Assembly (NCBI GenBank): GCA_034401795.1
Contig: CM067366.1
Coordinates: forward strand, 70,176,514-70,240,513
DNA from: Chaetoderma sp. LZ-2023a
Lineage: Eukaryota; Mollusca; Caudofoveata; Chaetodermatida; Chaetodermatidae
Direction: 5' to 3'
DNA length: 64,000 nt
Position 1 is the stretch's first letter. Each line of letters opens with the position of its first letter. The notes under the pieces were generated by a model that saw only the letters and a list, made by a program, of their open reading frames with translations, was not told the origin of the DNA and did not search any database. Of the stretch, positions 29,101 through 35,129 are shown piece by piece. The position numbers and the translations under genes are program-made.

Positions 29101-32077
29101 ATTAAGCCTGGCGGACTATTAAGCCTGGCGGACTATTAAGCCTGGCGGACTATTAAGCCTGACGGACTATTAAGCCTGACGGACTATTAAGCCTGACGGA
29201 CTATTAAGCCTGACGGACTATTAAGCGTGACGGACTATTAAGCGTGACGGACTATTAAGCCTGACGGACTATTAAGCCTGGCGGACTATTAAGCCTGACA
29301 GACTATTAAGCCTGACAGACTATTAAGCCTGACAGACTATTAAGCGTGGCAGACTATTAAGCCTGACAGACTATTAAGCCTGACAGACTATTAAGCCTGG
29401 CAGACTATTAAGCCTGACAGACTATTAAGCCTGGCATACTATTAAGCCTGGCATACTATTAAGCCTGGCAGACTATTAAGCCTGACAGACTATTAAGCCT
29501 GACAGACTATTAAGCCTGGCAGACTATTAAGCCTGGCAGACTATTAAGCCTGGCAGACTATTAAGCCTGACAGACTATTAAGCCTGACAGACTATTAAGC
29601 CTGACAGACTATTAAGCCTGACAGACTATTAAGCCTGGCAGACTATTAAGCCTGGCAGACTATTAAGCCTGGCAGACTATTAAGCCTGGCAGACTATTAA
29701 GCCTGACAGACTATTAAGCCTGACAGACTATTAAGCCTGACAGACTATTAAGCCTGGCAGACTATTAAGCCTGGCAGACTATTAAGCCTGGCAGACTATT
29801 AAGGCTGACAGACTATTAAGGCTGACAGACTATTAAGCCTGACAGACTATTAAGCGTGGCAGACTATTAAGCCTGGCAGACTATTAAGCCTGACAGACTA
29901 TTAAGCCTGGCAGACTATTAAGCCTGACAGACTATTAAGCCTGACAGACTATTAAGCCTGACAGACTATTAAGCCTGACAGACTATTAAGCCTGACAGAC
30001 TATTAAGCCTGACAGACTATTAAGCCTGGCAGACTATTAAGCCTGGCAGACTATTAAGCCTGGCAGACTATTAAGCCTGGCAGACTATTAAGCCTGGCAG
30101 ACTATTAAGCCTGGCAGACTATTAAGCCTGGCAGACTATTAAGCCTGGCAGACTATTAAGCCTGACAGACTATTAAGCCTGGCAGACTATTAAGCCTGAC
30201 AGACTATTAAACCTGGCAGACTATTAAGCCTGACAGACTATTAAGCCTGACAGACTATTAAACCTGGCAGACTATTAAACCTGGCAGACTATTAAGCCTG
30301 ACAGACTATTAAACCTGGCAGACTATTAAGCCTGACAGACTATTAAGCCTGACAGACTATTAAGCCTGACAGACTATTAAGCCTGACAGACTATTAAGCC
30401 TGGCAGACTATTAAGCCTGGCAGACTATTAAGCCTGGCAGACTATTAAGTGTTTAACCCCTCTTGTGTCAGCAGCGCCTCAAAGCGCTCAAAATGCAACT
30501 TTATACCGACAAACCGTGTAACGGTTACAATTTTTCAGGAAAATTGGACACTTTGCTTAGTGAATGTACATTTGCTGGACAAGACATGGCTCTGTAACCT
30601 TACCAATGGAATTTTTTTTTTAAAGCAGCTTTCGGAATGGGTAGTTTTGGCCAGATTGATGATTAAAGGGTTGTTTTTTAAAAAATTACATTGTTCCCTT
30701 AGTCGTTGTCCATTGCCAGCTAAGAAGACTATTTTTTTATAGAAATTAATGACTGAAATAACTGGCTCAGTTAGGCCAAAATAAAAAATAGTTTCGTTTC
30801 CTGTAAACCTCCCGGGTGAAATTTGTCTTTTTTTTCACCCGGCCAGGAATACACTTTTTTTTTTCTAGTCAGCATACATGTAAATGTTAAAACATGCATA
30901 CATTTGTAAAACTATGCAAATTACAGTGTTTTAATGCCATTTGTATGCAATGTGAATTCCTTTTGCTAATTGTGTCATGAAAAACACGACAAATTTGGCA
31001 ATTACAACCATATTTAATGGACAAATAGTCAAATACTAGAAAAACAAATATTTATGACCGTTTTAAAATAAATTAATAATTGAAAAAAACCAAAACTTCC
31101 TCCCTCCCTACTGAAGTCTTTTTGCCCCACCCGGTTTGCAGGAAACCAAATCTTTTTTATGGATGGCCTTACTGAGCCAGTTATTCCAGTGGTAAATTTC
31201 CAAAAAAATTGTCTTCCCTTAGCCTACACGTACAAATGGACATTCCGAGAGATCACTGAAGGTTCCATTTTATGGCTAAGTTGACATAAGAGGGGTTGAG
31301 ATGGACTAAATCGAGTCATTCATGACGTAATTGATTATGACATCAGCCTACACATCACGCAGTTGATTACGATGTCATATGATTGATGGATAAACTGGAT
31401 TCCTCTAATTTCTCAATGGGACTAAGATTTAACTCTGCCTAGGAAATGTCTGATTCATATCATGTACATATATGGCTAAATTGATCTCTGGCTAATTAGT
31501 CAATGATTTTCTTATATATTACATGTACCAGCACTTAAACATTTCGACAATGAATTGCCAATATCTCAATTTCAACGCTACCATACATTTATCTATAGCA
31601 TGCATAGGGAAACTGTTGAATATTTTGAAATCAATTTGAGACTCCAGTTAAATTAATTTCAAAATACCGGTATTTACATTAATATTAAGGCATATATCGT
31701 AAAGAATATAGCTTTTGTTAGTGAAATGGTTAATGGAGGGATGTGATCTGTCACTCACACAGCTGACCACATCATTAATTAGGTCACTAGTTAGCCGACG
31801 ACTGGCTCGCTTATGCCATGTAAATGGCCATTCCTAAAGAACACTACAGAGGCTGATTTTGGCCAGCTTCACAATTCCACTACCATGACTAATCTTCAGT
31901 TGATATTATTTCCCATATCGGATTTAAAACTTACTCTTGACAACCACCGATAATACCAATTCTTCCTGCTTGTCCTTTATGACTTGAGTGATTGAGTGGT
32001 GGTAAGACACACTTCACCATTTCACATAGTGCGAGACCTTCCGGAGAAGTGATTAACTGACTGCTGTTTCCACCCAT
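5032..32077 (-). CDS. NAXD: ATP-dependent (S)-NAD(P)H-hydrate dehydratase (partial, six exons)
   Basis: NAXD repairs damaged NADHX and NADPHX back to NADH and NADPH, using ATP, in partnership with the epimerase NAXE. Six minus-strand exons joined in order give about 180 residues that follow the known family without gaps. Landmarks are [43 protein letters not shown]-like [36 protein letters not shown] and [11 protein letters not shown]. All exon junctions have AG/GT borders and matching phases. The GGQGD nucleotide-binding motif expected further on is absent, so the remaining exons lie before base 1. The first exon may start at ATG 32077, but an acceptor-like TGTAG just upstream means a preceding exon with a targeting peptide is possible. 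Coding bases are 540 of 27 kb. Confidence 0.93.
5218..5290. repeat. Short near-perfect palindrome
   Basis: TTCAACAAATTTGGTGGAAG and the reverse complement of CCACCAAAATTGTTGAA flank a GCTGTC/GACAGC centre, a hairpin of about 70 bp. It is probably a small MITE remnant in a NAXD intron. Confidence 0.6.
5324..8833. repeat. R1 dispersed repeat (compound copy)
   Basis: Opens with CCAAGGGGCCTGTATCGCT and CACCTGG, closes with GTCAGGTGAGCTAA, an inverted match of the ends. The inside is a set of repeated modules holding TTGAACAAACTT, CCAAGATGGCTGCC-like, TTTCGGCC and TTCGAGAAGACATTTTAAA motifs, with no open frame. It is about twice as long as the copy at 23780-25371, with modules repeated and a foreign-looking stretch at 6169-7156. 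It looks like a non-autonomous DNA element. Confidence 0.65.
6169..7156. mobile_element. Possible insertion inside R1 with short inverted ends
   Basis: R1 similarity stops near 6168 and resumes near 7157. The borders read TAAAACGTGGGTAG and its inverted partner CTATCCACGTTTTA (13 of 14 match). The inside holds a poly-C tract (about 6311-6340), a membrane-like open frame 6692-6958, and a TATA-like CTATAAATAG at about 7053. No clear target duplication is visible because R1 modules overlap on both sides. Class unknown. Confidence 0.4.
8834..9650. other. NAXD intron with little structure
   Basis: AT-rich intron. The only repeat I recognise is a partial P2 palindrome arm near 9195-9260 (GAATATTTTGAAACCAATTTG). 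Confidence 0.45.
9651..9701 (-). CDS. NAXD: NAXD exon: PLVIDA segment
   Basis: 51 bp, 17 codons, phase 0 at both ends, between acceptor TATTTCTAG and donor GTAAGT. It encodes [17 protein letters not shown]. With the next exon it forms VIDADGL. The 12-kb intron before it holds the DIRS element. Confidence 0.93.
9786..10130 (-). repeat. Element C copy 2, part beyond the DIRS insertion
   Basis: Read on the minus strand this is the right part of an about 0.45-kb element whose ends are TAGGCTTGMGYRATTA-like. It matches 26290-26626, including the same internal P1 remnant (about 9945-10040) and the following AACACCATTGCA. The DIRS element separates it from 17171-17287. The outer flanks CGCTAATG (9778) and CACTGATG (17288) match at 6 of 8 bases, as expected of an old 8-bp target duplication of hAT type. 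Confidence 0.65.
10131..10355. repeat. DIRS left inverted terminal repeat
   Basis: Matches the reverse complement of 16965-17170 from CTTACCTCCCTAATACTTTT through CACTCAATAAACACTCTGAT, the TAGGTGCCCCTACTGGGC block and CGCGCATGCGCAGACTAGCA to AATTTATTGGC. The outer 45 bp (TAAACGAAATCAAGG...) differ from the other end, as usual in DIRS elements, and are copied in the ICR. Its minus strand reads GGGAG|GTAAGTA, a strong splice-donor match, with GT at 10177. Confidence 0.92.
10416..10520. repeat. DIRS internal complementary region (ICR)
   Basis: The first half (GGAGGTAAGTATCAACTCTC to TTGATTTCGTTTA) is the reverse complement of the element's left outer end. The second half (CACATCAAGAGTATACTTAC to ACTTTTGATATTGC) is the reverse complement of the right outer end. 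They join at TTT, exactly the two genomic ends joined head to tail as in a circle junction. The ICR is the template that restores the ends in DIRS replication. Confidence 0.93.
11044..12177 (-). CDS. DIRS tyrosine recombinase (YR)
   Basis: Lambda-integrase-type recombinase thought to insert the circular cDNA. An N-terminal SAM-like core-binding region starts around [15 protein letters not shown]. The catalytic part has the first Arg in [13 protein letters not shown], the HxxR box in AHSVRGV, QWH after it, and the nucleophile Tyr in DHYLRD near the C-terminus. The frame is open far upstream (to 13941), but there it only shadows the RT gene. The decayed DIRS at 42 kb keeps this frame's residues back to VQIDC (about 12075), so translation starts at or before that point. 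ATG 12177 is one candidate. The frame overlaps the RT ORF end by at least 40 bases. Confidence 0.92.
   Translation of the reverse strand: MVYGSAGPSGLQSGSSASDGRYYLPGQGPSQQSVNVQIDCVDVVKESIIKECFSEQAAMFMAKARRGSTSRAYNYKINRFAEWCSKRCIDPMDSFIQVVADFLCHLYDAYSLKPNSIAGYKSALMSVIPCLAKRGSDEVNTLNVLIKGMGNLRPRNPPVIPSWSLSLVLQVLGDKPFEPLSSISMKLLTLKTVFLIAAASARRRSEIHALSAEDDRFVVSGEGLKLLPRINFLAKNQSLKYPGQPIILPALTRYDPNSKAWCPVRALRRYKQRTAEWRTDQSALWLSYIEPHGRASKDTISRWIVECIQFCHKSATGKQVDVAKAHSVRGVVTSTALFNGVPVDEIMSVAQWHCESSFTDHYLRDTSNPLALSILKK
12033..14339 (-). CDS. DIRS reverse transcriptase / RNase H polyprotein
   Basis: 768 codons. RT blocks run from [16 protein letters not shown] (about 13600) through [27 protein letters not shown] and the active site YIDDWLL (about 13290). 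RNase H follows with [16 protein letters not shown] (about 12800), [27 protein letters not shown] and LLADSLSRR (about 12480). The last part ([42 protein letters not shown]) is typical of DIRS pol proteins; this stretch has been annotated as methyltransferase-like in some DIRS elements, which I cannot confirm. The first 100 codons overlap the gag ORF in another frame, so the true start may be internal. Confidence 0.95.
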   Translation of the reverse strand: MEVRDVGTSRRRLLWSITRGCCASSLRCFVVPTFAPHPLRIVPCRLEVVVARSEANHYRSAGLGRVRFGQQREGRRLLRRSQAGSRPRTEVRAVLVVAREDLGGVIVPDGTVTAVRTTPVFLAKETVPLLHSLCPPLSLGGPVGGRPADHMQEWERLTQDRLVLRWLSVGYHPDWMTGPPSRLSLVPIWTPNPRDPDQRLCIEEEINSLIQKGAIQPAQRCPGFYSTLFLVTKNTGGWRPILNLKPLNKFIETPSFKMETVRSVLAGLERGMWTASIDLKDAYFHIPIHMSFRRFLRFTFQGRQWEFRVLPFGISTAPRVFTRVVLAITAYLRRRSIAVHTYIDDWLLKAHTRDSLSASLEIVLKTLTDLGWMINFPKSELIPSQKFVYLGMFFDLETGYVYPTQERVQKLISLIQSVCHSRHVLARVYLRMLGLMVSLEPVIPQAALRRRPIQLFLMTQWTQSTGSLDSNVSVLAPLIHHLQWWLDTENLLVGVMLTPPNPQVTVYTDASMEGWGACLEESTISGLWNLEQSKEHINLLELRAVVLGLEHFLQKVQGKIVLIRSDNSTVVTYINRQGGTKSPSLCMMTWRLLCWCLDHQISLKAVHIPGRLNLLADSLSRRMSVLPTEWQLNQCVADRLFDHWGKPNIDLFATKKNAKMTTYVSPIPDPSAFATDALAISWGRMYAYAFPPAILIPKILQKIRQEECQVLLIAPDWPSRSWYTDLLDLLVCNPVPLPLMDDIIFQGKALHNNPSMFRLTAWMLSRNL
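14014..16041 (-). CDS. DIRS gag-like ORF1
   Basis: 675 codons, presumed nucleocapsid. The N-terminus has a Cys/His cluster CFQC...[15 protein letters not shown] (residues about 16-47), then a Lys/Glu-rich stretch with KGKRK (about 75-105), an acidic middle, and a C-terminal half with [14 protein letters not shown] and [12 protein letters not shown]. It ends in an Arg/Gly-rich tail ([15 protein letters not shown]) that may bind nucleic acid. The decayed DIRS2 keeps the GPGLFGG motif, showing this is the conserved part. GC content in the tail is far above the surrounding AT-rich DNA. Confidence 0.85.
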   Translation of the reverse strand: MRDKFGPHLCFQCSPCGPLLNCEICKHWGGELMSEFLCLQAKDKVVEEEKKRKLKKEVVSKKGKRKASSAVDMEAFRTEMLGEMRRTIKDLVPELLRGMLPGPNPLLASSSASEQVIPASESPFLSTLPLFEDSEVAPLEGAFHDPGSRLIAAPDRDRGRLSLEPAGCLSVQGYPHTAGASTSYGTFPGQSGLALFADPESNLSGQEDEDYLLGSPSGDVDMDYDVCAPLAGNTGALFHGSTLPGVESTVQTVALGAEGQRYRIPRLAESVAGAVRGRGGAVYAPRSTTAPAPGQTSDISMPVLSGPHALPGLPGISAYLPSSSVACAQEEDEGPRLVEPSQLATEEDWSDACQWLVSVRPDLPVEQSASQRDHRPWLAGKPTANAMPSLPLAEHVVDMFEAAETSIKSSGRLAKAPREVARRCRIVPLDYQRYGVVPKPSVDDRAALGEDARPGSRSDTGVLCSNALRSANAALRDAEESGRASIAALSHVSQLLQGVVTASASRQPSPVTVQRAIQDGINLALDCMTRAVTRSVRARRTFALDNLCPSQDLYNRLLRTPMTGPGLFGGEGCRHLQETVTLVNNQRVLREQFEVLRRANVRAAPPAYRPLQARGGSGQVRGQPLSQRRPRPRAIRPAARGAQAPQAQSGRQPPAHRGARGAGRGARGSGRGNRS
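16042..16964. other. DIRS 5' untranslated region
   Basis: Between the right ITR and the gag start on the minus strand there is no long frame. I see no clear TATA box. The region is AT-rich. Confidence 0.5.
16965..17170. repeat. DIRS right inverted terminal repeat
   Basis: Partner of the left ITR. The outer end GTATACTCTTGATGTG is complementary to the second half of the ICR. The plus strand carries AGGGAG|GTAAGTAT with GT at 17151, a splice-donor match antisense to the element and to NAXD. Confidence 0.92.
17171..17287 (-). repeat. Element C copy 2, part before the DIRS insertion
   Basis: On the minus strand it begins TAGGCTTGAGCAATTACGTG and continues ATTAAATCGAAAATTGCGAT, matching 26191-26285. 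It ends at the DIRS border. Confidence 0.65.
17455..17725. repeat. 47-bp tandem repeat and adjoining hairpin
   Basis: About four units with GTGTAGTGGAAGTCTGTGAC and CTGACTTATC run from 17459 to 17632. Next comes a dyad at about 17637-17722: GATTCTCTTGCTGAGAATTG and GTGCTTTTTTCGTA pair with TATGAAAAAACACCAATTC and GTGAGAATC. The motif GATAAGTCAGG after the hairpin is the inverse of the tandem unit's CCTGACTTATC, so all of this may be one inverted-repeat element. Confidence 0.6.
18141..20499. repeat. R1-related repeat with a tandem core
   Basis: Begins CAAGCCCAAGGGCCTGTAAC then ACTCACCTG, ends GGCCATGTCAGCTAATAA after GACGGATGAACGACGG, the same end plan as R1. The core is about eight diverged units of 180-190 bp. 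Each has AATTCTGAATAGAAGTTCT, CCTACCACCATAGAATCC, AAATTTGGTTGAAAT and AAGGAGTAGCATTTTGACC. There is no coding frame. Confidence 0.65.
20537..20800. repeat. P1 palindromic MITE
   Basis: AATTAACCCTTTAACACTC at the left, GTCCATTTGCAGGCC, then a GACGGGCTCAATAACCACTG centre and the inverted arm TCATCTCTTGGTCTTCAAAT. Confidence 0.65.
20818..21210. repeat. Tandem repeat (about 42 bp units)
   Basis: Repeated TTGTCAAATTTGGCCTGT followed by CGTATTACTCAAGATTTATT. About nine copies, some lacking the second half. The frames seen across it are by-products of the repeat. Confidence 0.75.
21488..21730. repeat. P1 palindromic MITE
   Basis: From AATTAACCATTTAACACTG through GTCCATTTGCAGACC, TTTACCACTGAAATGACTGG, a GATAACCGAGCCAGTC centre, to ACTTAAATGGTTAAT. 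Both TTAA-type ends are present. It lies just 3' of the NAXD GPGLGR exon. Confidence 0.7.
21756..21861 (-). CDS. NAXD: NAXD exon: GPGLGR nucleotide-site segment
   Basis: 106 bp between acceptor ACTTTTCAG and donor GTACAC. It completes a Leu codon, then encodes [17 protein letters not shown] and [24 protein letters not shown] is the glycine-rich motif of this family. Confidence 0.94.
21899..22235. repeat. Half P1 copy followed by a full P1 dyad
   Basis: 21899-22020 is one arm (GTAACCCTTTAGC to GACCATTAAAGGGTTAA). 22066-22200 is a near-perfect dyad, GTCCATTTGCAGGACAAGAG / inverted CTCTTGTCCTGCAAATGGAC, with a GCTCGGTTATTGAGCC centre. Confidence 0.7.
22318..22992. repeat. R2 element: inverted ends around a tandem core
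   Basis: Left end has TATGCCCGCAGGCATAC, right end GCTTACGCAGGCGTATAAA after GGACGGACGGACGG. The core is four units of about 155-160 bp, each with CTTTGTCTATCCCTAACACA, TGTGAGTGTAGGTTCAAAAC and GGGGAGATAACTCGGGCAAA. Short frames arise from the repeat and are not genes. Confidence 0.65.
22993..23110. repeat. P2 palindromic repeat
   Basis: TTGCTGAATACTTTGAAAAC and AATTTGACTGAAAGTTG pair with TCAGTCAAAATTGTTTTC and AAAATATTCAGTAGG around a GGATTAGCC centre. Another arm lies at 23593-23625. Confidence 0.65.
23380..23468 (-). CDS. NAXD: NAXD exon: GADLSH to HPV
   Basis: 89 bp between acceptor TATTTCTAG and donor GTAAGC. It encodes [14 protein letters not shown] then [11 protein letters not shown] and ends with CT, completed to Leu by the first base of the next exon. 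Confidence 0.93.
23780..25371. repeat. R1 dispersed repeat (compact copy)
   Basis: Starts ACAAGAGGCCCAAGGGGCC then GTCGCTCACCTGG, ends GGCCTTTTAGGCCAGGTGAG then CTAATAA after GGACGGATGATGGATGG. Ends are inverted (CTCACCTGG / CCAGGTGAG). The inside holds repeated CCAAGATGGCCGCC-like, TTGAACAAACTT and TTTCGGCC modules. About 1.6 kb, no coding frame. Confidence 0.7.
25499..25756. repeat. P1 palindromic MITE
   Basis: From TTAGCCCTTTACTGGCCAAG through GTCCATTTGCAGCCCAAGAG, a GGCTCGATAACCGAGG centre, to TTGACCATTAAACATGTTAA. Confidence 0.65.
26191..26626 (+). repeat. Element C copy 1 (hAT-like MITE carrying P1)
   Basis: Ends TAGGCTTGCGCGATTA and inverted TAATCGCACAAGTCTA match at 14 of 16. It contains a P1 dyad at about 26358-26495 with a GGCTCAAGAATCGAGC centre. 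The order of parts equals the copy split by the DIRS at 9786-17287, which makes this an uninterrupted reference for that insertion site. Confidence 0.65.
26624..27160. repeat. TIR element abutting element C
   Basis: Ends TAGGTCAAGTTCGACTCC and inverted GAGTCGAACTTGACCCTA, followed inside by loosely inverted TAGTTTGCTATAG / CTATAATTAG. About 537 bp, no frame. It shares its left edge with element C's right end. AGTAATGA (26182) and AGTGATGA (27159) flank the pair as a whole. Confidence 0.6.
27235..27440. repeat. Paralogous intron segment with a single 17-bp seed unit
   Basis: Similar to 27735-27990 (CCCACCCATCTCTAGCTA..., AAATTAGTTTC, TTATTAAATAGTA, CAATTCGTAC). It ends with one copy of GGCGGACTATTAAGCGT at about 27419-27435, the unit that is expanded about 145 times downstream. 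Confidence 0.65.
27622..27667 (-). CDS. NAXD: NAXD exon: YTGAPYF segment
   Basis: 46 bp between acceptor TTTTTTAG and donor GTGGGT. It supplies the third base of a Glu codon, then [15 protein letters not shown]. The phase (1 + 45) fits both neighbours. It sits between two paralogous non-coding segments (27235-27440 and 27735-27983). Confidence 0.92.
27735..27983. repeat. Paralogous intron segment leading into the minisatellite
   Basis: The second copy of the segment above, with a full P2 dyad at about 27862-27945 (GTTGAATGTTTTGAAAC / GTCAAATTAGTTTCC). It runs directly into the array. Confidence 0.6.
27984..30449. repeat. 17-bp minisatellite, about 145 units
   Basis: Core unit GGCAGACTATTAAGCCT with variants GACGG, GGCGG, GACAG and GGCAT before ACTATTAAGCCT, and AGCGT endings. 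Six consecutive 20-bp units (GTGTGCAGACTATTAAGCCT) lie at about 28715-28835. Variants occur in blocks, showing local duplication. The unit is not a multiple of three and no frame is kept. It lies in NAXD intron 1. Confidence 0.95.
30450..31302. repeat. P1-type palindrome split at its centre
   Basis: Outer ends TTTAACCCCTCTTGTGTCAG and inverted TTGACATAAGAGGGGTTGAG. The dyad arms AATAACTGGCTCAG and CTGAGCCAGTTATTCC are separated by a MITE at 30774-31168. A second partial P1 arm lies at about 30550-30672. Confidence 0.65.
30774..31168. mobile_element. PIF/Harbinger-like MITE with TTA target duplication
   Basis: 395 bp. The ends begin GGCC and are inverted over about 36 bp (left GGCCAAAATAAAAAA...GTTTCCTGTAAACC, right inverted GGTTTGCAGGAAACC...TTTTTTATGGATGGCC). 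TTA flanks both sides (30771-30773 and 31169-31171). A 3-bp TWA duplication and G-rich tips are the PIF/Harbinger pattern. No coding capacity. Confidence 0.75.
31613..31890. repeat. P2 arm pair and a half P1
   Basis: 31613-31680 has GTTGAATATTTTGAAATC and GTTAAATTAATTTCAAAAT in inverted order. 31795-31875 holds ACTGGCTCGCTTATGCC to GGCTGATTTTGGCC, one P1 arm. Confidence 0.5.
31935..32077 (-). CDS. NAXD: NAXD exon (first seen): N-terminus to GGCQE
   Basis: 143 bp. From ATG at 32077 it encodes MGGNSS..., then [13 protein letters not shown] and [10 protein letters not shown], and ends with two bases of the next Glu codon. Donor GTAAGT follows at 31934. No in-frame stop lies in the 27 bases before the ATG, so the ATG may be internal to a longer exon. 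HKGQ and GRIG are the usual start of the NAXD fold. Confidence 0.9.
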
Positions 32078-33130
32078 TATACATGTACCTACATGTAGCA
32101 AAGAGAGAATAGTATTGTTTGACTTTTCTTATTCAATTTATGGATAACGATGCAGCATTAAGATGCCACTAGGGACAGAACAACCCACTCACCGATTACT
32201 TTTTTTGGAGTAATTCTCATTGTTGGCTACAAAATTCCAAACTACGCTAATTAGAAACCTTATGGAACCATACAAGTTGTTGAATATTTTGAAATTAATT
32301 TGGCTGGAATAAGTTACTGTTCTGGGCAAGAAATGAATTATATGGAATCTATGTACTATAATCTGTCAATACATTACATTTGAGAAAAGATTAGTAATAT
32401 ATCCCACTAACCCTTACCACTCTGTCAAAATTTTAAAATTAAAATAAAAGATGAACTGGTGAACTGATTCTGCGGCTTGGTCTTTAAGAACGTCTAAAAA
32501 ATTTGCAGACCGAAAGAGGGCTAAAATCTTGGCTTGCAATGGGAACTGATTAATCCAAAATCAGTTTTTCTTGACAAATTCTGCTCATGAACTTACGGTA
32601 CTGTGACCTTGGAATTTAACCTAGCAACTGTCCAATTACTTTTAGTATCAATTGAGTGGTCAGAATTCTGAGTTTACATATGCAAAAGCAGGAAGGTAAA
32701 TACTACTAAGACATCAGCTCTGCTAATACGTCTATCTGTGCAATGCTTTCATTTCACTACATATGTATATGGTAGTGCAAACAACACTCGACAGCTTTAT
32801 TGGTCATTTGTAACACAAGCGGTGAGTTTAGACCATCACTCTCTTCTAAGGCTTGTAGCTATTTAGATTGCTAGAGTTGGACTAAGGTTTGCATTCGAGT
32901 AGGTCCTCTAACTATAACCCACATCAATAGGATGAACAGTTTTTGGAAACATCTGTAAAAACATGATCCCGTTACACAATATTGAATTAATATGACCAAT
33001 TAAATCTCCAAAGTAAAACATGGCAGGGTAATCGTTTTCAGTTCCATGCCTAGTTCACGAGTATGTTGCCAGATTGTATTGCTAAATTCATTCCCAAATT
33101 GTAATCTGCTAATGTTTTATTAAACTGTAT
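32078..33130. other. Region 5' of the first NAXD exon seen
   Basis: No exon recognised. There is a partial P2 arm near 32276-32320. An upstream NAXD exon or promoter could lie here or further up, but I find no convincing donor with a coding frame. Confidence 0.4.
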
Positions 33131-33138
33131 GATACGTA

Positions 33139-33232
33139 TTTGAAGGCATCGTGAGCGATCTCGTGTTTGTGCTATAGATATCATAAACACGAGATCTCTA
33201 ATTTCTCACGATGCCCTCAAATGCTCATCAGA
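33139..33232. repeat. Near-perfect hairpin
   Basis: TTGAAGGCATCGTGAG and GATCTCGTGTTT pair with AAACACGAGATC and CTCACGATGCCCTCAAA around ATAGATATC. It probably is a small MITE. Confidence 0.65.
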
Positions 33233-33369
33233 GTTCTGTAAGCATGTATGGCTACTAACTGTTTTCTGGGGCTGTAGTAGTGGAAACATCCTACAGCTGC
33301 AATCAGTCCTTCTTCGCTTAGCAATACATTTCCTCTACCTGGTGATATAAATCTTTAGATTGACAGTCA

Positions 33370-34290
33370 AAAACTCCATTAAAAATTTACAGAAGCAGCT
33401 GAAACTCGAAAATTGATCTGTAACCTCTCATAACAAAGCAATATACCAAGTCTCAGTTATAGATGGTGAAGGAGAACTAAAGTCTTGAAAGCTGATATGT
33501 TTGCATTTCATAAGGCGAAAGGGGATATAACTCCATCAAAGACTGACACAAATGCCCGAAATCCGAACTGGCTCTGTAATTTCTCATACCAAAGCAATGT
33601 ACCAATTCTCAGTTGAATATCTTGAAGGGCTGCAAAAAAATGTGTAAAACTAATATTTTTTGGTATTTCATAAGTTGAAAGGGGAGGGGGGGCATAACTC
33701 CATGGAAAATTGACGAAAATATCTGAAACTCAAACCTGCTCTATAACTACCTATAATAAAGCAACCTAGCAATTCTCAATTGAATCCCTTGAAGGAGTCC
33801 AAAAAAAGTGCAGAAAACGGATCTTTTTTGTATTTCATAAGTCGAAAGGGGATGTAACCCCATCAAAATTGACACATACGCCTGAAACTCGAACTTGGTC
33901 TGTAACTTCTCATAACAAAGCTATGTAGCAATTCTCAGTAGAATATCTTGAAAGACTGCAATAACAGTGCAGAAAACAAAAAATGCTGTATTTCATAAGA
34001 CGAAAAATTTATGAACATGTCTGAAACTCGAACTTGCTCTGCAACTCCTTATACTAAAGCGAAGTACCGATTTTCCCTTAAATATCTTGAAGGCGTGTGA
34101 AAAAGTGCTGAAAGCTGAGATATTTCATATTTCTTAAGTCGAAAGTGGGGATAACTCCATGAAAAATTTATACATATATACCTGAAACTCGAACTTGGTC
34201 TGTAACGCCTCATAACAAAGCAATGTACCAATTCTTAGTTGAATACCGTAAAGGACTATGAAAAAGTGCGGAAAACAAATTGCGACAAAT
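33370..34290. repeat. Tandem repeat (about 165 bp units)
   Basis: Five to six diverged units, each with TAACTCCATCAAAAATTGAC-like, CTGAAACTCGAACTTGGTCT, TCATAACAAAGCAATGTACC and TTTCATAAGTCGAAAGGGGA. No coding frame persists. Confidence 0.7.
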
Positions 34291-34339
34291 GAAGTGTAAA
34301 CCTATAGTCCTCTCCACCCACCAAACCCTACTTCTCGGT

Positions 34340-34680
34340 TTTACCGGTAGGGGACTAATAAAACACTAGCAGATTACAGTTTTGCTAAGGTCAAGAAATT
34401 GATTGTAATGCAATTATGCAACTCCTCCAAATATCATCGGACGGAATTCAACAAAATTTAGTATGCGAGTTCCCCATATGATTGAGGAGTGCAACAGGAC
34501 ATTGTCATTTGGCTACGTTCCCCAGGGGGTGGGGGATGGGGGTTAAAAGTTCAAGAAGTTGACTGTAATACAACTCCTCCGAAACCGTTTGACAGAATTC
34601 AACCAAATTTAGTATGCGAGTTCTACATACGTGTATGATTGCGAAGTGTAAGCAGACATTTACATTTGGGATGGAGGTCA
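34340..34680. repeat. Two-unit repeat (about 175 bp)
   Basis: Two units with GTCAAGAAATTGATTGTAAT and ATTTAGTATGCGAGTTC, then a G-rich GGGGGTGGGGGATGGGGG stretch between them. Confidence 0.55.
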
Positions 34681-35129
34681 ATTCTGCTCTGCTAGGGGAT
34701 CATTGACATTTAAGTATTGTAAGTTGGTAATCACCAGACACAAGAGAATTAACATTTTGTGATAGGCTGATGTCTTATCAGGCATGTCCGGCGACTTGAA
34801 ATTACTGCCTGATCTGTGCGTGAGATGTACTAATTCCTGTCTATAAACCAAGTGTACACACTCCACCTGTCACCTGATGAAGCACATTTATGGGAGGGCT
34901 TAAATTAACTAAAGCTAGTCTCAAAGGTCCCATTCCAATCCTGGTACATTTTTGTATTAGAGGTTAACTGTGGAAAACAGCTAGACACTTCTGTCTCCTC
35001 AAGTGCTTTCTGTATTTAAATAACTAAAAAGCATTCAAACTGTCCGGTACGACACGCTCGGAATCGCCCTGCACCACTGTAGCATTCTTTTGACCATCAA
35101 AGTGGTATTAAATGGACAATAAGATCCAT

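Noticed and set aside
27984-30449. Regular short repeats resembling a CRISPR array
   Set aside because: Units are contiguous 17-bp copies with no unique spacers, in a eukaryotic intron. It is a minisatellite.
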